Below, piece by piece: positions 49,100-60,500 of a stretch of DNA of 64,000 nt. The stretch covers positions 17,422,001 through 17,486,000 of the forward strand of contig QCXZ01000137.1 of NCBI GenBank assembly GCA_025024175.1, in the 5' to 3' direction. Each line of letters begins with the position of its first letter. Position 1 is the first letter of the stretch. Both the position numbers and the translations under genes were made by a program. Below the pieces are notes generated by a model. That model saw only the letters and a list, made by a program, of their open reading frames with translations. It searched no databases and was not told the origin of the DNA. The stretch comes from Rhyzopertha dominica. Taxonomy: Eukaryota > Arthropoda > Insecta > Coleoptera > Bostrichidae.

Positions 49100-49265
49100 T
49101 GTATTATATGCTTGGGTTTGGCTTCCAAGATGCCAATGAAACAAGCATTAAGTTTTGATAAAGTTTTATATTGACAATGTTGACAATTAACAAAAACTCA
49201 TTAGACATTACAATGAATGCGGCATACTTCGATGTCCCTAATTACATTGATGCTATTATATTACA
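49100..49265 (-). promoter_or_regulatory. 5' LTR (166 bp), element promoter
   Basis: Upstream LTR relative to the minus-strand coding region. It differs from the other LTR by an A/G and two nearby changes in the GACAAT..TGACAATT stretch. Confidence 0.92.
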
Positions 49266-49270
49266 CCAAC
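49266..49270. repeat. target-site duplication, right copy (CCAAC)
   Basis: Second copy of the 5-bp target duplication, directly after the LTR end at 49265. Confidence 0.9.
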
Positions 49271-49518
49271 TTCTCTCGATGATGTGCGGTCAAAAACCCC
49301 GAAAGTGATTAACTGTAAAATAACAGAACTAAAAGCTTTAATTTCTAAATTAAGAGGTGCCAAAAGACTGTTTTGGCGCAAGAACTATTGGATGGAATAT
49401 TCAAACATAATTTTGTGTTTATATAGATGTCGTTGCCTGTATGTAATTATTATATTGTTAGGTTTCATGAGTACTCAGCCAATTCTATTAAAAAAAACAC
49501 GATCATTTTGCTTTGAAC

Positions 49519-49590
49519 AGGACTCGAACCCGGGCTTCCAGGTTTATGCCTTGACACGCTGTTACTGCAGAGGCTTATCATAAGGCTTGG
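49519..49590 (-). repeat. tRNA-derived (SINE-like) sequence with B box
   Basis: The minus strand contains GGTTCGAGTCC, a perfect pol III B box, preceded by AGCCTCTGCAGTAACAGCG resembling a D-arm/A box and by CAAGGCATAAACCTGG. The acceptor ends do not pair, so it is not a functional tRNA gene. Confidence 0.5.
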
Positions 49591-49741
49591 CCAGAGTGCA
49601 TTATTATTGATAGAAATATACTGTGGCGCTACCTATATAAATACAGTTAAAAAGAATCTTACCGGCCACCCCAAAATCGTAGCAGGTGTTATTTAAAAAA
49701 GTTCAAATCCGAATACAATGGTATACCAATGGCTGGAGGTA

Positions 49742-49790
49742 GGCCTGTGATAACTCAGCGGTAGCGTGCAAGGCCGTAAACTTGGAGATC
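49742..49790 (+). repeat. tRNA-like half sequence (A-box region)
   Basis: GATAACTCAGCGGTAGCGTG resembles a tRNA D-arm with A box, followed by CAAGGCCGTAAACTTGGAGA, which parallels the anticodon region of the 49.5-kb copy. No B box follows. Confidence 0.4.
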
Positions 49791-52700
49791 AGCACAAAAG
49801 ATCTTTTGCAAGAAAATGGAAAAGTATCTATGAAATTTAGCAGTACTTACAATAATTTTGTGTGTTTTGTCCAGTAGTAGTCAATATTTTTAGAGAATGA
49901 ACAAAACGGCATTGGCAAGTCGGTTTCTACCATAAATGTGAATCTTACACAAATATTAATAACTCTTTCAAGAAGTACGACGGCGTTAAGAGGCCACGCT
50001 AGAAATTTTAAAAAGTTTAATTTTCAGCGTTTAAACTTGAAATAACCGTAAAAAGAATCTTCAATCCATATGTCTAAAAATATTTTTTAAAGAAAATGAG
50101 GGCCTCTTTTAGCACTATAAATTAGCAAAATCCGAATATCGCAACCGGGTCTAAAGACCTGGGCGGTTTGGAAAGAGTAAAGCTGCATATGAGGTCCTTT
50201 CAAAATTCTTAGAAGTAATGAAGCAGAAATTCCTAAACAATTTTTTGCAGATAGTGCTGAACTGAAAAGTAGGTGGAAATATACAAGTCAGAGTGTTTTT
50301 ACAATCTCCTCGTCACAAGTTTTGTAACTTGGTTATCTAGAAACGCAATAAGTTCGTTTCAACCCTCTTGAATTTTATTTTGTTCATTGACACAAACTAG
50401 GATGTCGTTTATATATACAGCAACTTGTATAATATTAATAGGTAGGTGATATAAGCTTCTAAAGGTTCAGCACATCTTATAGTTTATAATTAGTTTTCAT
50501 TTCGTATGTCTTTTTTTACGCATTTTATTGCTAACTTATTCCATAGGTATTTGTTTAGTGAGAGTAAAATCAAGCTGACGCTTCTTCTTAACACAACTAT
50601 ATGTTTAAAATCCGTAAAAATAAAACTCTAACATTTGTAAGCTAAACTGCGAAAGCGAAAATGAATTTTAGTGTAATACTGTAGAGAATTATTTCGTGAT
50701 AACCTATTTTTTGTATTACTTCATGATGGCATGACAGTACATACAATGAAGTTAGGGACGTGAAATGTAATTTTTTTTAGCTCCGCCAATGGATCAAATA
50801 GGCCAGTTTATTTTATGGTCGTCAGACAGAAATATTAATGAACAAAAGTAGGGAGCGGCGTTTCTTTCCTCTGGTCATAAAAAATAAAAATACAAACATG
50901 AAATTCTCAGACAGGCCGTTTACATAAATACAGAAGGATGAATAATACATGGTGAAAGTGATTTCTCACTGTAAGACGTGCATGTAAAGCAATTTCTTAT
51001 AAGTATTCTACATTTCCAGATTCCTTAAAATTTTGAAACCTTTTCGAAGCCCTTGGCAGTTTTCAACCTGAATTAGATACTCACAAAAAATTGATATTGG
51101 TTTGTGGTTACTTGTGACCTGGAAGAAATCATTTGATTTTTTCGTAATGACGTAAGTGTTTGGGGTACATTGTGACAGACAGTTAAGGATGAGTAAGCTA
51201 TGTTCTTGATGAAAGTCGTGGGAATTATGGTTATGTTTATACCATGCAGCTGTTTCTATACAAAACCTTCTTACTGAAGAATGTCTTAATAATCCACTTA
51301 TCCATTTACTACGGCGAGGCATAAAAAACTTCTCAAAATGTTGATCGAACATTACATAAATTTACTACTACTCCTCAGATAATATTTTACTTATTAATTA
51401 TTTACATAATCGTTATTATTTATGTTTTTAAAACGATAACAATAAATGTTTTTTTCACCAGAATATGGAGTGTAATGTTGCGGCTTGATATGGTAGGTGC
51501 CGTCATATTGGATAACACAGTGAATACTGGACCACTTTGTAACGACATTTAATCCCGGATAATTGCACAGGGAATTACATTAATCTCTATTGCTAGAGGA
51601 TCTACATTACTATCTCTAATCGATAACGTACCATGGATAAAGTAAGCGAGTTTCGGACTGTACTATAATGGAAAGGCCACATAACGTTTCATTAACTCTA
51701 ATTTCTGGCATCGCATGCATGTACGTTTCCGCACGTCTCTGTTCCTTCATGCTCTCATCTGAATCGCTTCTCACTTGGTCTTGTTTATCATAATTTTGCA
51801 GGCGCTTGCCTTAATGGCTTAATCTCATTTGTTTTTCAGGCGCTTCGTCGATACCCCGGTTACTTACTTTGATAGGCGAGAACTCGACATAATCATCGAT
51901 CGATGTGAATTAAAATCTACCCGTGGGAGTGAAAAAGAGTATGAAATGTCAGTGCGCTCGAACTTCGCGTATATATAAACTTTGTCAATATTGGTAGAGT
52001 TACTTCAAAGTGAGACTTTTCAATATTTTTATATAAGGTGTTGTTTAATTGATTGTAAACTATAAGGCTTAATTGGTTATATCAAAATATTTTTTGACTG
52101 AGGTTAATATCATACTTGGCGTGAGGGAATTGCTATCATAAAATTGTTTGTAAAATATGTTAATTTCTTAAAAAACATGACACTCAATTGCCATAATTTT
52201 CCATAATACTGTAAGTCATTCTTCTGTGCAAGAGCCCATTACTTTGGGGAATTAATTGTAAAATTTTTCTACTCATGTATATGAAATTTTCCACGTCTCA
52301 CTCTATTTGAAAGTGGTATTTTCCGATCCAGAGATGCAGGTTTTGCTATGAAAACGATTTTATAAACGTTAATTTGTTATATGACAGACCGTCTTGAATT
52401 GAAATTAATTAAATTTGGAAGTTTTAATCTGAATGTCACTAACTATCAAAGATTATGGATGCAATAGGCAAAACTAGAAAACCGGATACACCACCCAGCG
52501 TGATTGCAGCAAAAAATTCTGCTTCCAATGATGCATATCTTACTTGATAAATTCCGACAAAGGTATGAGCCAATGTACAAAAAATTTATGGATTAAGGAA
52601 ATGGTAACCAAATAATCTCCTTCCTTGAAAACGTTTTTCTAGAGCCATTTACTGTGTGGATTATGTATTTCATGTTACGCAGTACTACATGAAGCAAAAT

Positions 52701-53689
52701 GTGGATATTTCGCTTCGAAAAATGCTTGGGATCGTTGGGATTTAAAAGCGTAAAAGGTAAAGTATTTACATCAGAATAAATACAAACATTTATCCCTGAT
52801 GTATTTGACGATAAATTTCACCTTTTTGTTTTAAAACAATGATTCTTCATGGGTATTGCGAGCGCGTTGGGGTGTCTAACCTGAAATATGAACGGTACTG
52901 CGTTCAGGATTTGGAAAAAGCGTTAACTATGATCCTTTATGAACCCACGGGTCATGTTTCTTTATAACTGTTGATAATTTAGCTAACTGTTACAACATTT
53001 GTAAGAAGACTTTCGCCTGCCAGGAATGAATAGTAGTAGTAGTAAATAGGGATATAAATTTGGAATTGTTTCGAAGCAAATTGTAGCATTTCTTAATTTA
53101 CCGGATTCCAAGTTGCATACGGGCCATTCACTAACGGAGTAGACTACAAAAGTTCGGAAGCATAATTCCGCTAGATGGCGTTCGAGTGCATTTCTTACAG
53201 AAATAAAGCAACATGGAGGATAGAAAATGATTGAAGACTCAAGAAATAGTAAAATAAAACCAGGATAAAAAATACTCATTCTGTTGTAAATGCGTCAGAA
53301 GCTGCAAATATACTTGAAACTACAATTATAATACTAAATCTACCTATTGTAGCTACTTATTCGAGAACCAAAAACCAACCAACAAGTCCCAGCACTGTGA
53401 ATAACAATCTGATTGCGACTCTTAATAATAATTATAATAAATGTATTTTCCATTTATATTTCAAAGGTTAAAAAAATTTTGTATCTTCCAATATAATGCT
53501 CGTATTAATTAATGTGTAATGTCTTAGAAAAATAGCATTTCCTACTTGAGATGAGTTTTGCTCCGATATCTTTATTGTTGGTGACATTGAAGGTCTTGTA
53601 AACGATTACAGTGCGTCAAATAGAAGACCACTTGGAAAAATATATTTTACCACTTAGACAATGTATTGCGTCTTACTGATGGTGGTGAA

Positions 53690-53860
53690 ACAAGAACGCG
53701 ACCTTTATTGGGGTTTTATAAAGTTTTTGATAAAATCAATCACGACATTAAATTCAGTACTCGGTTATGTTAGAATTTGACAGCCATAAAGTACAGCTTA
53801 CTCGGATCTAACATACTAACTGGAGGCATATTATGTTGGCGTGCCTCAAGGTTGTGTATT
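53690..53860 (+). pseudogene. LINE reverse-transcriptase fragment
   Basis: The plus strand reads LGFYKVFDKINHDI, which is RT motif A, and, after about 45 codons, VGVPQGCVLG, the motif B loop of non-LTR retrotransposons. It stops abruptly where the inverted-repeat element begins at 53858. Confidence 0.65.
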
Positions 53861-55132
53861 AGGCATTCCAACGACCTGTCAAAACGAAATCGAATAAGGC
53901 CGTTGAGGGCAACCATATGTTTTAATGTCATTATAGCAAACAGCCTTATGATTGAAAAGTGCCGCGCTTTGTGTTTTTGCGAGGTTGTGAGTATGGATCG
54001 CTGCAATTAAGAGAGTAGAGGTGTGCAGTTCGTGAACGAACGAACGATGTGTACTATTCAGTTGCGCTACATTGAACGATCCAGTTCGTCAGAATAAAAT
54101 AAACCAGTTCATTTTGAACGCTGCAAGTGACTTGTATGATACTGGACTGAAACAGATGCGCAGTTCGTATAGAACGACTGAGCAACCGCGAGCGACCTTT
54201 GGGAAGGAAGAACGAGCGAATATGTATCTTTTCATGAACGGACTCGCAAACCACGATGTGCGGCCGGTTGAATTACCTATGCCTTCGCAATGTCTAACGT
54301 ACAATGGCGTCGCAGTCTCCGTTTCGCTGTTTGGCATTTTTATTTAACATTTTGTTGTAAACTANAATGTTTGAATAAAGCAGTAATGTACCCGATATGT
54401 AATTATTATATAAATACGTAAACATTGCTGGTACTTTTGAAATGGCCTTAAACATTTCAGTAATAGGTACCAGGAGAAGTTAAAGTATGTAGTACAATTA
54501 CATAATATAAAAAAACAATATTAAATTTGATAAACATTCGGGAACACAATAGGTTACTTTTATTTTTTTTATAAAATAGGTAATTCTCATTGCAATTTAC
54601 AATTTAATATTTACTAATGCATAATTATTGGTGCGCCATTGATGACTGACAAACATAAAAGTCTCGCTCGCTTGCACAGCGGTTATCTATTTGTCTTTAA
54701 CAACAAATATTTTGATTGCAGTTGTATTATGTATTAGTGAAGTTATTAATTATCATGTTATTTACAAATCTGAATATATTTCATAACGGCAGTTTCATTA
54801 ACAGTTAAAGTACCTATTACATTTCATATCTCAAATACACACGACCTGTGTAGCTATCATAAAACTAAACAGCAATCAGCGGTTGTATGTTATATGACAC
54901 ATGTTCGCAAGTACATAATATGTACTAATATGTAATGTAATATGTATATGTTATATCAACTGCAAGACTACGAAGTACGATATGAGAAGCGTTTAGCGCA
55001 TTCTAACTGAACTATAGTTAATTTTGAACGATAAAATTGAATTAATTCAGCATGAACTATTCACCAAAATGAACTAGATCGCCCATCTCTAATATGCCCT
55101 CAGCCGGGGTCACGTGGTTTGGAATGCCTAAT
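53858..55132. mobile_element. inverted-repeat element with exact 14-bp ends
   Basis: ATTAGGCATTCCAA at 53858-53871 and its exact complement at 55119-55132. A second match further in (TTGAGGGCAACCATAT versus CTGAGGGCATAT on the minus strand) supports true terminal repeats. The element follows directly on a LINE motif-B block and itself encloses the hAT-like sequence. The class is not assigned. Confidence 0.55.
54016..55091. mobile_element. hAT-like non-autonomous element
   Basis: The left end TAGAGGTGTGCAGTTCGTGA and the minus-strand right end TAGAGATGGGCGATCTAGTT resemble hAT-type TIRs, with sub-terminal GTTC/GAAC-rich motifs on both sides (GTTCGTGAACGAACG; GTTCATTTTGG). 1,076 bp with no transposase that I can read and no matching 8-bp duplication, so the boundaries are approximate. 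Confidence 0.55.
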
Positions 55133-57319
55133 TGGCACTATATATAAATATGCATAAATAATTATAACTTACGGTCTGGTAATTCTAATGTTAGTTATTG
55201 CAAATGGAACATCAGTTAGTTACACACGTAATGTGAGAGTATTTTCTAAAAACAAAAAAATCTAAAACTTAGGATGGTGAAATAGATACAGAGCTATGGT
55301 TTAATAATCAGGTTTGAAATAAAGAAAATGTTTAATCGCACCATTTTAATTTCCCAATTTGAAATTACACTAACGTGTTATGGACCTATGCCGTATGAAT
55401 TACTGTGATGTATTAGGGAGCCAATGTTGCACGGCAACACGTTATTTTTCACATAGACTTCTGCTAAAATTTCTCGACTTAACATAGATCGATTAGTACA
55501 ACACATTTTAACATCAGAATAAAAAAACACTATAATATACCAATTATTTTACTAAAAAGTAAGTTGAACAAATACGAGCGTTTATTAAGTAATTAGATAA
55601 CTTATAAGTATACATAAATTTAATTCGCTTTATAGCGAATATCCAAACAACTTCCAGTGGTTTAGTGGCCGCATCATGTTGAGTATTCGATGTCTTTTGA
55701 GTTCTATGTTGAAGGCAATGATGAGGATGAACATGGTCCTCTGTTTATAGGCTCTATCCAGAAGCGATTGCTTGAGATGAGATGTGGAAAGACAAAACTA
55801 TGCCCAGAAATGCTTGCTGGTGGCATTATATTTATTATGCAACATTCTTAGAATAGTTCCAAAAAGAAACTGTATTGCCTGCAACTTACGAGTTGTATTT
55901 AATTTACATATCTCAGTATAATCAAATGTAACCAAAATCTGCGTCCGGAAATTCCACTCGTATTATAATAGTGGAAATTGCAATAAAGTGGTTTGAATGG
56001 ATTTGAATACTTCGAATTTCAGTGCTCAATTAGCCATGCTAAATTGAATTGTGTTCAATATTCGCTTTTATTTCCTTTTACCTCATACTGTTAATCAAAT
56101 CTGATAGCTGTTGACTTTTCCTCCANGTGTACGCATTTACAAAATAAGCAGATGAATATTTTAGCATATGCGAAAATTCAAGGTATTTGACCTCGCAGGC
56201 GGGTTCTGATTGATCTAAACGTTTATTCCACATTTAATAACGCTCTTTAATACATGCTGATTTATGTATTTTCGTACATGTACTCACAAGGAACGTAATA
56301 ATTTCTGTACAGTAACTTGTCGAAGTTAAGTGGGCTCGTAGTAATTTTTTACCAGGAAACGTGTACCGTCGCACAATGCAAGAGGGTATGAATTTTAAAT
56401 TAGTTTTCGTGGGATGGCTTATAGCAGCAATACGTCACTCAACCGCTACATCAATATAAACTAAAAGTAAATCCCCGTGGACGTCGCTACTAGGACAATT
56501 AATCAAAGAGCAAAGCTTGTGAAATGAATTGTAAAGTGAATCATCTGAACTGCTTTGGGTACTATCAATCGTCAAGTTCGTAATATTTAGGGCGAATTAT
56601 AGGATACCAAACGAATATCTGACTTCTCCTTCAAAATATTTTAATTGTATAATTAGAAATATGAGATACCTACTTCTGCGAATTTCCTGTGTTCCATCCT
56701 GTAGATGTTTTTGCCTCGATAGTTTAATAAACATCATTAACATTTCAATTAATTGTTGCGAATTATTCATGTAATATGTGATTTTGAAAAAATGGTTGGT
56801 TTCGTGAAAACACTCCAACCCGTTAGGAGTTTTGTAATTTATTTAGCAAGATCAATCCTGACTGGTCGTGATTTAGTGTTAGTAAGATCGAGAGACAGTT
56901 CTTGACAAATGGCGTGGTATTAGAAGGTGAAGAAAATCGCCATTTAATAGGAAGATTTCTGTAAACCAAAACATATTGCTATGAGAAAAGAATCACCTTC
57001 ATAGAATTAAAACAGTTCATTGATGTAATTGTGAGAAAGTCACTTTTATTTTAGAGACCAATTTTGCAAAGAAATAATGTAAATGTACAACTAAGTTTCG
57101 TCGAAGTGATTCTTTTAGCATATGAGGCCATACAAAAAAATGTTCCAGTTAACAAACTTGATAGGTAGTCTGAAATTTACTCCATTAATTGTGAATGTAT
57201 AGAACACTTCATTTTGAACGTGGTTTTGGAAAATAATAATATAATGGTTAATATTGCGTATATAGTTGAACTAATACTATTGCTTCACTTTTTGTTTATC
57301 TAATACATATAGATTGTAT
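55133..57319. other. no gene recognised
   Basis: AT-rich, with a less AT-rich part near 56330-56500. An ambiguous base lies at 56126. No repeat structure supported. Confidence 0.35.
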
Positions 57320-57850
57320 TTCCAAGACAAGTATTAAATGTTCTAATGGTTGAGGAAACTGTTAGAAGCTATGAAGTCACCTTGACATTTCAGTCGAATC
57401 GTGCTTAATATCAGTTCATCTCTGATGAACAGATAATCCAATCCATTCCGATAATCCCATGGTAAGGCTGGATATTATTACTAAAAACAAATCTTTAATT
57501 ATTGTTGCAGTAAATGGTATAATAGCTGATTCAATAACTCTATCGCGATATCTTAAATCAGTCATTCTAGCATTAGTTAACGCTAGCAGGTCATAGCAGC
57601 CACTAAAATCTCCTCCTTCACAAACTGACCCTTTCTTAAAAAGAAGTACAGGAGCTATTTATATCGCGTATGTCTCGTAGCTCTCAAATTGCGTTCATGC
57701 AACCTTCTTCGAAGAGTTTGGCCAGAAATCACCCTTCCGCTAATCTCCCGGGAGAAGCTTTTTTATGAACCAGTCATGTAACCGCACAGCGAGTTCCTCT
57801 TGAGTCAGTTCTTCCTGCACCCAATACACTAATAGCTCCAACTGCATTTC
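57320..57850 (-). pseudogene. Tc1-type transposase remnant
   Basis: The minus strand at about 57740-57660 reads GRVISGQTLRRRLHERNLRA, the second helix-turn-helix of Tc1 transposases, with the expected Arg-rich turn. Downstream it reads RYRDRVIESAIIPFTATI, matching the Y...VL...V.P.. region before the second catalytic Asp. The sequence between is deleted and stops are frequent. No TIRs placed. Confidence 0.6.
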
Positions 57851-59681
57851 TATTAATTAATTCACCAGTACGATCTTAATTTAGCTAAATATGTTGGGTG
57901 TCATAAAAAATGGTACAACACTTTGCAAGCAGGTGACAATTAAATGTTATTATTTTATAGTCGCCGATACTCTCGTTCTCAGCACCATAAATAACAAAGG
58001 GGAAAGATACTTTTATCATACAACAGTTTTTGCTTATATAGAGCCTTTTCTGTCGCTACAATAAGTCTCTTCTTCGTAACCATTAAAGATTATTTTATCT
58101 TTTACAAGAATGTCCCAATTGTATCTATTGTGCTGTATTTTTCATATCTGTAGTTTAATGTAACACTTGTCCTTAAGTCTCGGCTAATTAAGTCTTTGTT
58201 TTTAACATCTTCATTTGAACTTCTCTTTCCCATACTTTAACAAAGTATTAATCCTCTACTTTCCTATACTAAATTAATTTGTTTTATTGTGGTTTGATCT
58301 AGTGATTAAGGCTTTCACGGCCAGAAATGGTATGTGATTCGTTTCGCCCGCTGTTGTGACGGGCATCTTCGAAACGGAGCTCATTTTATGCATATGTGTC
58401 TCTGTGTGAACAAAATTGTTTTGTATACGAGGGTGAATGCTTTCAGCGTCCATTTTGTTTGAACTTGTGTCAGGCAAATTTTGAGGTTCTTCGTCTTTGA
58501 CAAAGATTACAGGTGTAATTGAAACGTCAGACTATTAACTTTTTGTCAGTGTTTTCAAGAGACAGCGATCTATCCGATAAAATGTTATCTTAAAATTGTT
58601 TTGCTTTACACTGCGACAGGTACGTATATGCGCCACGATCAAGCTTCCGAATATAATTTTCTGTTTAGTGTCGAATTTGTTAAAGATAGCTAGCAAACTG
58701 ATCGCATGTTGGTTTTGACCGAATGGTATCCGGTGATGTGTAATTTGACATCCACATCTAGCGGAGCTATTATTCGTTAAAGTAAATATAGTAATCGAAA
58801 TAGCTCGGTATAATTTGTGTCGCACATCGAGACAACCTCATTATTAATCCTTCGGCGATGTCGTGGGATTTATCATATTGCACTCCTCCCCAACCACAAT
58901 AATCCATCGACTTCATCATTACTGAAGGTAGAATAATTGTGTGACAACCTGGAAGGTTGGCAGCAACCGCTCAGGGACTGTAATCGTGATGTTTGCCTAG
59001 TAATAGTTATGTTAATTTGAGAGATATACGTCGCTGCCTGATCAACTCCCACAGCTTAATCAATATGTATGCGAATCGGCAGATGTGTTTCAGTACAGTT
59101 ACACTGCTGACAGGAATTGATGTTTATCGCTTTCGATTGTTACCGCGGCCAATAAGATTTAGCGAGGCGGCTGCAAATACGTCGGGTTAGTGAAACTCTT
59201 ACAACGNTCTAATTTTAAACCTTTCTGTTTGGTTATTTGCAGGTCACAGCGGGAACTGTTTTCCATAACAAATGGTCTTTCCTAGTATTGAAAGTAAACT
59301 TCATTACGTTCATGGAGGACTGACAATTAAAGTTTATTTGAACTTCGTGTCTGCACTGTAAAAGTTGTCAGTTGAGTCAATAACTGCACAGCCGATACAT
59401 GCGTCTATAGATTATTAAATATAAAAGCTACTATATGACAAAAAACTTTGAATAGGTCGCAAAACTTATGTAAATGCAAGACATTTCTTCTTTGTTTAAA
59501 GTTTTTGACAGTAAATGTTCTTTAAAAAAAGTTTAGCTTGTCCGGATTTAAGCAGCGCACCCCGTGCAGTGGAACGGCTCCAGATTTTACACCCCAAAAT
59601 TTATCCTTAATTGCTTATGGAAACTGACCTTTGAAGAATACATTCTGACACCCTGAGCTCTAAAAAGCATTTTTATTTATA
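57851..59681. other. no gene recognised; repeat-end motif and GC-richer island
   Basis: Includes the 17-bp word at 58307-58323 shared with 25585-25602, a GCCCG/CGGGC mini-hairpin at about 58346-58364, and a GC-richer stretch at about 58680-59190. Confidence 0.4.
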
Positions 59682-59906
59682 GAGAAAGTTAATTATTGCC
59701 TGAAATGTATTTATAATTTACGTCGATGATATTTTAATGGGTTAAGAGGCATAAGAAGAAATGAAGAAGTATTACCAGCCTTGACCGAGTTTGAACTCGG
59801 GACCTTTTGAATACTAGTCAAACGCTCTATCACTGAGCTATCAGGGCCCTATTTAATATCATCGACGTTAATTATAAATAAATTTCAGGCAATAATTAAC
59901 TTTCTC
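59682..59906. repeat. palindromic element with a tRNA-like SINE at its centre
   Basis: GAGAAAGTTAATTATTGCCT at 59682 and its complement ending at 59906 open roughly 50-bp inverted arms that run in to GTCGATGATATT / AATATCATCGAC. Between the arms sits the minus-strand tRNA-like sequence. If the insert were removed, the arms would form an almost continuous palindrome of about 100 bp. Confidence 0.75.
59778..59847 (-). repeat. tRNA-like sequence (SINE head), copy 1
   Basis: On the minus strand a cloverleaf can be drawn: acceptor GCCCTGA/TCAAGGC (six of seven pairs), D stem GCTC/GAGC, anticodon stem TTTGA/TCAAA with loop CTAGTAT (AGT at the anticodon position, Thr-like), and T stem CCGAG/CTCGG with a 6-nt loop. 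The short T loop, mismatch and shared body downstream of the 3' end argue for a SINE rather than a working tRNA. Confidence 0.6.
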
Positions 59907-60103
59907 TTTACATATAATATACTTGGGCTGTAATTAGCTGCGGGTCGCCATAATCTGGCCACCGCACCGCAGCGAACTACGTTCTGAAGCTCGCAAATAA
60001 CGAGCGACGAGCAGTTCAGCTGCAAATGCGCTGGATGGCGTTCAGCAGCGTTACATGTGAACTTTGATGTATATATGCCACCTTGACCTCGATTTTAAAT
60101 AAG

Positions 60104-60174
60104 GCCCTGATAGCTCAGTGATAGAGCGTTTGACGAGTATTTAAAAAGTCCCGAGTTCAAATCTCGGCCAAGGC
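60104..60174 (+). repeat. tRNA-like sequence (SINE head), copy 2, inverted
   Basis: Plus-strand copy of the 59.8-kb tRNA-like unit: GCCCTGATAGCTCAGTGATA, then anticodon loop CGAGTAT (position 33 is G instead of T), and T arm CCGAG-TTCAAAT-CTCGG with a normal 7-nt loop. Acceptor pairing is 5 of 7. The 45 bp after it (to about 60222) match the body of copy 1, ending AACCCATTAAAATAT. Confidence 0.6.
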
Positions 60175-60436
60175 TGGTAATACTTTTTCATTTCTTCTTA
60201 TGCCTCTTAACCCATTAAAATATTACCAGCATTTTTATTCATTAGTATACTTCAAAATTTTTAATTGAGTTTCAATTTAAATAAACCATCGATAACGTGG
60301 AAAACTGTCTTAAAAGATAGGTGTACCAACATTTAGAGTAAATGAGCTGACCAGCCAACAAACATAGAAAGTATTGAAACTAAAAAATAGTTTATTGCGT
60401 TTGGAAGCCAAAATATTTTTGAAAAAGTATTGCAAT

Positions 60437-60500
60437 GAACTTTGACTGGGAATCGAACCCGGAACCTTTTGATTGCTGTGAACTTTGAACGGCGATCACT
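60437..60500 (-). repeat. tRNA-derived sequence with perfect B box
   Basis: The minus strand reads CAATCAAAAGGTTCCGGGTT then CGATTCCCAGTCAAAG, i.e. a T arm with the consensus box GGTTCGATTCC. The 5' half is not tRNA-like enough to fold. Probably another SINE fragment. Confidence 0.5.

Larger units (their letters stand above)
45415..49265 (-). mobile_element. Ty3/gypsy LTR retrotransposon, Mag-like, internally deleted
   Basis: Two 166-bp direct LTRs (45415-45580 and 49100-49265) begin TG, end CA and differ at three positions that I could count. They are bounded by the 5-bp target duplication CCAAC. On the minus strand the order is LTR, tRNA-type primer site, gag with two CCHC knuckles, protease start, RT, RNase H, integrase, polypurine tract, LTR. 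The order RT-RH-INT defines Ty3/gypsy; the paired CCHC spacing and gag pattern (PPNSLSLDGNVAENW) fit the Mag clade. The interior lacks most of protease and the start of RT, plus a segment of gag, and has several frame breaks. It cannot replicate alone. Confidence 0.93.
49271..53689. other. no host gene recognised; tRNA-like repeats near the left side
   Basis: A minus-strand open frame at 51352-51008 (114 residues, Cys/His-containing: CIETAAWYKHNHNSHDFHQ) has no family that I recognise. A TAGATGGCGTTCGAGTGC word at about 53172 recurs loosely at 60030. A less AT-rich island lies at about 51690-51960. Confidence 0.35.

Noticed and set aside
58340..58390. Hammerhead-ribozyme-like pattern (hairpin plus CGAAAC)
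   Set aside because: The stem GCCCG/CGGGC and GAAAC are present, but the required CUGAUGA core is not; it reads GAAGATG.
59778..59847. Functional tRNA-Thr gene
   Set aside because: Short T loop, acceptor mismatch, and a second diverged copy sharing downstream non-tRNA sequence point to a SINE head.
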